From Anaerolineae bacterium (GTDB taxonomy: Bacteria; Chloroflexota; Anaerolineae; E26-bin7): 6,298 nucleotides of DNA. The stretch lies in NCBI GenBank assembly GCA_029933115.1, contig JAOZOT010000018.1:1-6298 (forward strand), given 5' to 3'. The notes under the pieces are model-generated. The model did no database searches, had not been told where the DNA came from, and was given only the letters and a program-made list of their open reading frames with translations. The position numbers and the translations under genes are program-made. Positions 1 through 4,332 of the stretch are shown one piece after another; position 1 is the first letter of the stretch; each line of letters opens with the position of its first letter.

Positions 1-144
1 ATCTCGCGCCCTCCGCGCTGGAAAGTCGCCTGGCGTCTGGCCCGCTATCGCTGGGCGGCCATCCGTTCATACCTGCGCCGTCTGGGGTGGAAAATCCTGT
101 CAGCGCTGATAAGGTTGTTGGCAAAGGACAACGACTCTGACTGA
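1..144 (+). CDS. C-terminal fragment of an unidentified protein
   Basis: Frame 1 is open from the window edge to a TGA at 142-144, giving 47 residues of an unrecognised protein whose start lies outside the window. The fragment is strongly basic and rich in Trp, Arg and Leu (for example RYRWAAIRSYLRRLGWK), then ends in an acidic tail, KDNDSD. It could be a basic amphipathic C-terminal helix. The stop codon sits directly before the A-run and palindrome at 144-179, so the gene would converge on the minus-strand operon. No domain can be named from so short a piece. The reading is supported only by the open frame, the plausible composition and the stop falling right at a hairpin; a chance open frame of this length is possible. 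Confidence 0.45.
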   Translation: MSRPPRWKVAWRLARYRWAAIRSYLRRLGWKILSALIRLLAKDNDSD

Positions 145-179
145 AAAAAAGTGCGACGCACCTGACAGGTGCGTCGCAC
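144..179 (-). terminator. Intrinsic terminator candidate for the minus-strand operon
   Basis: Positions 151-163 (GTGCGACGCACCT) and 167-179 (AGGTGCGTCGCAC) are perfect reverse complements around a three-base centre. Read on the minus strand, the 13-bp GC-rich stem is followed at once by seven T residues (plus-strand A at 144-150), the classic form of a Rho-independent terminator. It lies about 225 bp past the stop of the VWA lipoprotein gene, with no other gene between. On the plus strand there is no T-run after the hairpin, so it would work poorly for the gene ending at 144. The stem sequence also belongs to the repeat family seen at 4197-4278, so a repeat may have been recruited as a terminator. 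Confidence 0.65.
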
Positions 180-221
180 CCAGTCTCACAAAACCGCACG
201 GCAAAGCGGGCTTGCAGCAGG

Positions 222-249
222 TCAGCCTGGAGCTCAAGCTCCAGGCTGA
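222..249. repeat. Perfect palindrome with 13-bp arms
   Basis: TCAGCCTGGAGCT at 222-234 pairs exactly with AGCTCCAGGCTGA at 237-249 around a two-base centre. It lies in non-coding DNA downstream of the VWA gene. A shortened relative, GCCTGGAGCAAGCTCC, occurs at 356-371; it matches 225-242 apart from a two-base gap in the centre. There is no adjacent T-run, so it does not look like a terminator. Confidence 0.7.
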
Positions 250-257
250 GCAGCGCA

Positions 258-276
258 AGGGCACTGCAAGTGCCCT
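258..276. repeat. Short perfect hairpin, 8-bp arms
   Basis: AGGGCACT at 258-265 and AGTGCCCT at 269-276 are perfect reverse complements around GCA. It sits between the 222-249 palindrome and the direct repeats at 291-353, as part of a run of hairpins in the 3' non-coding region of the operon. No T-run follows on either strand. Confidence 0.55.
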
Positions 277-290
277 AAACGCTCCGCCGG

Positions 291-353
291 CCGCCGGATG
301 ACAAATCCGGCCAGAGCAGGTGAGCCCCGCCGGATGACAAATCCGGCGAGAGC
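291..353. repeat. Two direct copies of a 27-bp palindromic repeat
   Basis: Positions 291-317 and 327-353 are 27-bp direct copies 36 bp apart, differing only at one base (C at 312, G at 348). Each holds the palindrome GCCGGATGACAAATCCGGC (293-311 and 329-347), with 7-bp arms around GACAA. This form resembles short dispersed palindromic (REP-like) repeats of bacterial intergenic DNA. It is too small for a CRISPR array, with a 9-bp spacer and only two copies. Confidence 0.7.
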
Positions 354-355
354 CT

Positions 356-371
356 GCCTGGAGCAAGCTCC
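356..371. repeat. Shortened copy of the 222-249 palindrome
   Basis: GCCTGGAGCAAGCTCC matches 225-242 except that two central bases are missing. It still forms a 5-bp hairpin, GGAGC-AA-GCTCC (360-371). Together with 222-249 it brackets the two direct repeats at 291-353, giving a nested order of related palindromes. Confidence 0.5.
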
Positions 372-403
372 CCGGACTTCACGGCGCAAGCCCAAAGCCT
401 GGG

Positions 404-1534
404 TTATGGAGTAGCAGTGGGCACAGGGGTAGGTGTACCGGCCAGCCCCGCCTGCTCCTCCGCCAGCGCCTTGGTGACCGCCGCGAATTGATCACGGTGC
501 TCCTGAATCCAGCCTGTGGTCTCGGCCCACTCGGTGAACCGGCTCCATTCATCCTGGCGACAACTCAGGTACAAGTCTCTGTGCGGCGCCAAACAGCCTT
601 CTGTTTCAAACCAGTGCCTCTCCCTCCATTGCAAAGCTTCCCAGACCTCAGCCAGTTCATCGGTCGTTGGGGCGCTGTAATACAGTCCTCCGGTAGTGTT
701 GGCCACACACTGAAGGGGCTCAATGGCCTCGTAATCCAGGTTTAGGCCGATGACGTCAATGCTCGTCGTAACCCCGCTTTGTCGCATCTCCTGTACAACC
801 TGGCAGGGGTCTCCTCCACAGTTATCCCCAGAGCCGGTGATCAACAAAATGCGGTTGGTCTGCATCTCCCGGCCGGCGAAAGCCTGCTGAGCAGCCCTCA
901 GGGCATCGGCAACGGGCGCCCACCCGACACTTGGAGCGGAGTTTATCATAGTCTTGAGAGTTACTCTATCCACAGGCCCAATACGGTAGACCAAGTCAAT
1001 GGCTGCGCAGGATTCTGTCTTGGCACTTTCTTCGCTGCTACCCCGATGTCCGTAGAGCAGCAAACCCACATTGATGCCAGGAGGCAGAGTCTCCACGTAT
1101 TGACTCAAGGCCGCCTTAGCCAGGTCCATTCTTGTGCCGCCGGCCATCTCGTCGGCCATGCCTGCCGAGGCGTCGAGGACGATCACCACATTCAGAATGG
1201 TGTCGGTGGGGAGGATCTCGGGCCCGGCGCAGCCAAGCTGCTGGAGGCACTCGTTGACGAAAGGATCGTTGCCCATAGCCACCTCCACCTCATCGGGAAG
1301 GAGGTCACCATCGCTGTCAACGAGGGAAGGGGCAGGCGTCGGATACAGAGTTGGGGTGGGCTTGCCCTGGGTAGGCGTAGGGGTGAGGGTGGCGCGGGCT
1401 TTCCGCGTCGGCGTCGCCGGCCGCGAAAAGGGGGCGCCAAAAGGAGCCAGCAGATTACAGCCCAGGGTAGCCCATAGCCACAAGCTCACCAACAACAACC
1501 CTTTCGGGCCTATCTTGGATGCAAATTTGGCCAA
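404..1534 (-). CDS. VWA-domain lipoprotein with calcium-binding repeat
   Basis: A secreted, lipid-anchored protein of 376 residues from the TTG at 1534. Residues 1-26 form a lipoprotein signal: basic start, hydrophobic core, and a lipobox ending ATLGC with Cys26 as the lipidation site. A Thr/Pro-rich linker follows (about 40-70). DSDGDLLPDE (73-82) then resembles a thrombospondin type 3 or EF-hand-like calcium loop, and a VWA domain runs from about 114 to 300. VWA domains usually bind partner proteins through a metal site (MIDAS). The first motif, DASAG (121-125), is intact. The expected Thr is Ala206 (GWAPVADAL), and the expected TDG is TGS (233-235), so metal binding is doubtful. Family-like GDPC follows at 241-244. 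Several Cys could form disulfides outside the cell. The C-terminal part (about 300-360) is unrecognised and ends in another Thr/Pro tail. It is the last operon gene; its binding partner is unknown. A longer frame from a GTG at 1573 exists but lacks a ribosome binding site. Confidence 0.85.
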   Translation of the reverse strand: MAKFASKIGPKGLLLVSLWLWATLGCNLLAPFGAPFSRPATPTRKARATLTPTPTQGKPTPTLYPTPAPSLVDSDGDLLPDEVEVAMGNDPFVNECLQQLGCAGPEILPTDTILNVVIVLDASAGMADEMAGGTRMDLAKAALSQYVETLPPGINVGLLLYGHRGSSEESAKTESCAAIDLVYRIGPVDRVTLKTMINSAPSVGWAPVADALRAAQQAFAGREMQTNRILLITGSGDNCGGDPCQVVQEMRQSGVTTSIDVIGLNLDYEAIEPLQCVANTTGGLYYSAPTTDELAEVWEALQWRERHWFETEGCLAPHRDLYLSCRQDEWSRFTEWAETTGWIQEHRDQFAAVTKALAEEQAGLAGTPTPVPTATP

Positions 1535-1547
1535 AAGCACTCTCCTT
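1532..1547 (-). promoter_or_regulatory. Ribosome binding site that decides the lipoprotein start
   Basis: On the minus strand AAGGAG (1547-1542) lies seven bases before an in-frame TTG (1534-1532). The upstream alternative, a GTG at 1573-1571, overlaps the previous gene's TAG stop by one base but has no purine-rich motif before it. It would also add 13 residues to the signal peptide. The TTG start puts the lipobox Cys at residue 26, a normal length. Translational coupling through the overlapping GTG remains possible. Confidence 0.6.
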
Positions 1548-1572
1548 AATCTAGCCCGCAGAGAATTTACCA

Positions 1573-2136
1573 CTACGATACGCGCACCATCTGGATGATG
1601 AGGAACGTAATGGCTCCCATGGCCAGGAAAGAGCCGAAAGGCAATAGGCTCTTGCGGCTCATTTTGCGCAGCAAAATCCCAACCAATCCCACCAGGGCTG
1701 CACCGCCAAAACCAAGGAGGAGAGCCCAGTAAAGAGTCATGGAAAAGCCAAAGATAAGGCCGATGAAAAAGGCCAATTTCACGTCACCTATGCCGGCTCG
1801 CTCGGGGCCATAGATAAAGACGGGGACGACAAAGACCAGGGCTGCTGCCACCCCGCCCAGAAGGGCGCGACCCCAGCCGGGAAAGTGGAACATGGCCCCC
1901 AGGGCTATCAGAATGGCCGGGTAAATAATGCGATTGGGGATACGACGCTCGCGGAAATCGCTGTAGGCCACGGCAACGAGAGCAGCGATATAGGTCAGAT
2001 AGAACACGTAGGGAGGGAGAAGGCCCGCAGCCAGATAGGAGGCCACTGCTAGAATCCCACCGGCAGCCAATTTGAGAGCCGACTCTGGCGTGAAAGCAGG
2101 TTTTTCCGCCGGCACGTTCTGCTCCGAGTCTGTCAT
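1573..2136 (-). CDS. A24-family prepilin peptidase, peptidase domain only
   Basis: An integral membrane aspartic protease of 187 residues, of the type IV prepilin peptidase family (A24), which cuts the leader from prepilin-like proteins at the cytoplasmic face of the membrane. Both hallmark motifs are visible: Asp60 in YSDFRERRIPN (58-68) and Asp118 in the GxGD motif GIGDVKL (115-121). There are about seven hydrophobic segments (roughly 21-40, 42-58, 70-84, 90-109, 119-135, 137-157 and 167-185). The N-terminal methyltransferase domain with its CxxC pairs, found in full-length PilD/GspO enzymes, is absent, so it resembles the short CpaA/TadV form. The ATG at 2136 is chosen because GAGGGGG lies nine bases upstream; a start at 2190 would overlap the previous gene by 29 bp. 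No prepilin-like substrate is seen in the window. Its stop overlaps a possible GTG start of the next gene by one base. Confidence 0.88.
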   Translation of the reverse strand: MTDSEQNVPAEKPAFTPESALKLAAGGILAVASYLAAGLLPPYVFYLTYIAALVAVAYSDFRERRIPNRIIYPAILIALGAMFHFPGWGRALLGGVAAALVFVVPVFIYGPERAGIGDVKLAFFIGLIFGFSMTLYWALLLGFGGAALVGLVGILLRKMSRKSLLPFGSFLAMGAITFLIIQMVRVS

Positions 2137-2145
2137 AATGAAATA

Positions 2146-2152
2146 CCCCCTC
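2146..2152 (-). promoter_or_regulatory. Ribosome binding site of the prepilin peptidase gene
   Basis: GAGGGGG on the minus strand (2152-2146) lies nine bases before the ATG at 2136-2134. It supports this start over the in-frame ATG at 2190, which lies inside the end of the coiled-coil gene. Confidence 0.6.
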
Positions 2153-2161
2153 GACTGCTGC

Positions 2162-3337
2162 TCACGGAGGCCCGATGAGTTCCTCCGCATGGGCCATTTG
2201 CTTCTCCAGTTCGATGATCTGCTGGCGGGCTTGTTCTGCGCGCTCCCGGAAAAGAGCCACTATCTGAGACCGATTCCATTCCGTTTGCTCCTCCACCCGC
2301 TTCAGCAGGGCCTCCAACTCCTCATCACGCCTGGCTTGTTCCCTCCATTGACGTTCCCACGATAGCGTTTCTCTCTTCCAACGCTTTTCATTTTCCATCC
2401 GCCACTCTTCCAGTTGTTCCTTCTGGCGTTGCTCAGCCAGATGCTGGAGCTCCATCAACTCTTTTTGAGTCTGCTTCAACCGCTGTTCGAACTTTTCCAG
2501 CGTCTCCAGGGCCTTTTTATTCTCCTCGTACAGCTCGGTGAATCGCTGCATACGGGCGGCGTATTCTTCCATCTTCATACGGTATTCGTTGAGTTCCTCA
2601 GCCCAACTCTCCATTTGACGCTGGCGCTGCTGCTCGTTGAGTTGCTGGGTTTCTATCAGGCGCATTTGCTCCTGCTTCAGAGTTGATTGAAATGTCCGCC
2701 ACTCTGCGGCTTGCGATTCAAGGCGTCGGACCGCATCCTCCAGCGGCTCCAACTTTCTGGCCTGAGCCTCGCTCCTGGTCAACAACTGGCTCGCTTCCTC
2801 CTGCAACTCGGCGATCCGTCTGGTATCCTGCTCGCGTTGCGCCTCCAGGTAAGCCATGCTCCTGGTCCGATCCTCACCCGCCTTGGCCACGTCGGCCAGT
2901 TCCTGCTGGATGTCCAACACCGCTTCTCCCAGGCGCTTGTCCTCAGCTCGCCTGAGCTGTAGGTCCTGCTCTAGTCTGCTGAGTTTCGACAGTTCCTTCT
3001 TGATTTCTGCCAGAGCCTTGCTTTGATTCTCCCTGTCCATCTGCCTCAGATGCCGCGCCTCCCTCTCGGCCTGCCGACGCTGCTGGTCATATTTCTCCAC
3101 GAGCAGTATAATCTCGTCCTTGAACTGCTGGAGAAAATCGTCGAGCTTCTCAATTTTGCTCAGATGTACCTGGGTGCCGGCCAGCACTCCCTCCAGTTCC
3201 TGGATGCGCTGGGCCTGCTTGGCTATTTCCGCAGCCTGGCTCTTGACTTGCTCCTGGAGCCGAGCCAACTCTGCCTTATCCTGGCGGCGCTCCTCATCCA
3301 GCCAGGTGAGCATTTGAGTAGCCTGGTTCAAATCCAT
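2162..3337 (-). CDS. Long coiled-coil protein of unknown function
   Basis: A 391-residue protein made almost entirely of charged heptad-like sequence rich in Glu, Gln, Arg, Lys and Leu. It has no cysteine and very few Gly or Pro. Breaks in the helix are likely near Gly50/Gly54, Gly154 and Pro198, which would split it into three or four coiled-coil stretches. The last third (about 240-355) is unusually rich in Trp for a coiled coil (for example EEWRMENEKRWKRE, 310-323). There is no signal peptide or membrane segment, so it is probably cytoplasmic and may form dimers or filaments. I do not recognise a family; resemblance to SMC-like or myosin-like proteins would be compositional only, and no ATPase motif is present. 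GAGGTG (3348-3343) lies five bases before the ATG. It starts 39 bp after phoU and ends 25 bp before the peptidase gene, which suggests co-transcription. A scaffold or adaptor role for its neighbours is only a guess. Confidence 0.82.
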   Translation of the reverse strand: MDLNQATQMLTWLDEERRQDKAELARLQEQVKSQAAEIAKQAQRIQELEGVLAGTQVHLSKIEKLDDFLQQFKDEIILLVEKYDQQRRQAEREARHLRQMDRENQSKALAEIKKELSKLSRLEQDLQLRRAEDKRLGEAVLDIQQELADVAKAGEDRTRSMAYLEAQREQDTRRIAELQEEASQLLTRSEAQARKLEPLEDAVRRLESQAAEWRTFQSTLKQEQMRLIETQQLNEQQRQRQMESWAEELNEYRMKMEEYAARMQRFTELYEENKKALETLEKFEQRLKQTQKELMELQHLAEQRQKEQLEEWRMENEKRWKRETLSWERQWREQARRDEELEALLKRVEEQTEWNRSQIVALFRERAEQARQQIIELEKQMAHAEELIGPP

Positions 3338-3376
3338 CTAGTCACCTCTTTCGATTTGCGATTAAAACGAGCAGTT

Positions 3377-4033
3377 TCAGGGATTCAGTTCTTCCACCTG
3401 ACCGGTCACCAAAAAGATCACTCGTTCGCCGATGTTGGTGGTACGGTCAGCGATGCGCTCCAGATTATGGGCCACCCACAAAAGGTGGGTCGCCCGGCTT
3501 ATGGTGCGTGGGTCGTTCATCATGAAAACCAAAAGTTCACGGTAGATTTGATCGTAAAGGGCATCAACTTCTTCATCGCCGCTAGCCACACTCCTGGCCA
3601 ACTCGATATCGCGGCGCACAAAGGCCTCCAATTGCTGGCGCAACATCGAACGTCCTTTCTCAGCCATACGCGGGATGTCAATCAGGGGCTTCAGCAATGG
3701 TTGGTCGGCCATCAGCAGGGTGATTTTGCCGATGCCCTCGGCGTGGTCGCCCATGCGCTCCAACTCGGTAGCGATGCTGGAGACAGAAGCGATCACCCGC
3801 AGGTCGCTGGCCATAGGTTGCTGGGTGGCGATGAGGACGAGGCATTTCTCTTCAATCTCGCGCTGGGCCTGATTGATCAGATCATCGTCGTCTATGATTT
3901 TCTGAGCCAGCTTGACATCCTGGTCGGCCAGAGCCTGGATTGAGCGCTCGATGGCTCTGTCAACCATGTCCCCCATAGCCAGGAGGTCCTCCTGCAATCC
4001 TTTGAGCTGTTCTTCGAAGGTCTCTCTGAGCAT
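3377..4033 (-). CDS. phoU: PhoU-family phosphate regulator
   Basis: A 218-residue helical protein of normal length for PhoU, built from two PhoU repeats. Each repeat carries the metal-binding ExxxD type of motif: Glu92/Asp96 in LERMGDHAEGIG (91-102) and Glu192/Asp196 in LERIADRTTNIG (191-202). Residues PMASDLRVIASV (73-84) also match the conserved first-repeat region. PhoU proteins sit at the cytoplasmic membrane and link the PstSCAB phosphate transporter to the PhoR/PhoB two-component system, limiting phosphate uptake when phosphate is plentiful. Neither pst nor phoR/phoB genes lie in the window, so this copy is separated from its usual partners and heads an operon with a coiled-coil protein, a prepilin peptidase and a VWA lipoprotein. 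The ATG at 4033 has a purine-rich AAGGAAG just upstream. A strong promoter lies about 60 bp further up. A PhoU-like paralogue with another role cannot be excluded. Confidence 0.93.
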   Translation of the reverse strand: MLRETFEEQLKGLQEDLLAMGDMVDRAIERSIQALADQDVKLAQKIIDDDDLINQAQREIEEKCLVLIATQQPMASDLRVIASVSSIATELERMGDHAEGIGKITLLMADQPLLKPLIDIPRMAEKGRSMLRQQLEAFVRRDIELARSVASGDEEVDALYDQIYRELLVFMMNDPRTISRATHLLWVAHNLERIADRTTNIGERVIFLVTGQVEELNP

Positions 4034-4091
4034 ACCTGGCTTCCTTTCCAGCGTTCACACACTGTTTCTGACAACAGGTGGGCGGCTACTC

Positions 4092-4127
4092 CACCTTCAT
4101 TCTACCAGAAAGTAACAGGCATGTCAA
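4092..4127 (-). promoter_or_regulatory. Sigma-70 promoter of the phoU operon
   Basis: On the minus strand a perfect -35 box TTGACA (4127-4122) and a -10 box TAGAAT (4104-4099, five of six consensus bases) are separated by exactly 17 bp. Transcription would start near 4092, leaving a leader of about 58 nt before the phoU ATG at 4033. I see no convincing pair of Pho-box repeats (CTGTCAT-like) overlapping it, so control by phosphate through PhoB is not supported by the sequence. Confidence 0.75.
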
Positions 4128-4196
4128 TGGGAGTTCCACCGACTTGCCTGTCACCGGCCATTGCCACCTGCTATCCGACACAATGCCACAAGCTAG

Positions 4197-4278
4197 GGTG
4201 CGACGCACTTACAGCGAGGCAAAGGGCTGCGATTTGACGCTGATTGAGTGCCCCCGATGACGGCAAGTACGTCGCACC
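4197..4278. repeat. 82-bp inverted-repeat element, MITE-like or REP-like
   Basis: GGTGCGACGCACTT (4197-4210) and AAGTACGTCGCACC (4265-4278) are inverted repeats with one mismatch, enclosing about 54 bp without a gene. The same terminal sequence makes up the hairpin at 151-180 in the other intergenic region: the 11-mer GTGCGACGCAC is identical at 151-161 and 4198-4208. There is no clear target-site duplication (flanks CTAG and TTGG) and no T-run, so it is neither a proven transposon remnant nor an obvious terminator for the ligase gene. I see nothing further in the rest of this gap (4128-4196 and 4279-4332). Confidence 0.6.
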
Positions 4279-4332
4279 TTGGTCCTGCCAATGACATTGC
4301 TATCAGACAGATTGGTGAGGAGGATCAGGAGG

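Noticed and set aside
291..353. Possible CRISPR array
   Set aside because: Only two copies, with a 9-bp spacer, and no cas genes. A palindromic direct repeat explains it better.
100..366. 88-codon open frame on the minus strand
   Set aside because: It is made of the palindromic repeats and the terminator hairpin; the repeated RICHPA peptide is just the 27-bp repeat translated.
779..1477. 232-codon open frame on the plus strand
   Set aside because: Antisense to the VWA lipoprotein gene, with an Arg/Gly-rich end that mirrors the Thr/Pro linker. No domain is seen.
3023..3943. 306-codon open frame on the plus strand
   Set aside because: It runs antisense across both the coiled-coil gene and phoU. 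Its Leu/Gln/His-rich translation is what the complement of a Glu/Gln/Lys-rich coiled coil gives.
4062..4077. Hairpin in the phoU leader (CTGTT / AACAG) as a riboswitch or operator
   Set aside because: A 5-bp stem with a 6-base loop is too weak, and the leader of about 58 nt is too short for a known riboswitch.
4078..4260. 60-codon open frame on the plus strand between the ligase gene and phoU
   Set aside because: It overlaps the phoU promoter and the inverted-repeat element, has no good ribosome binding site and no recognisable product.
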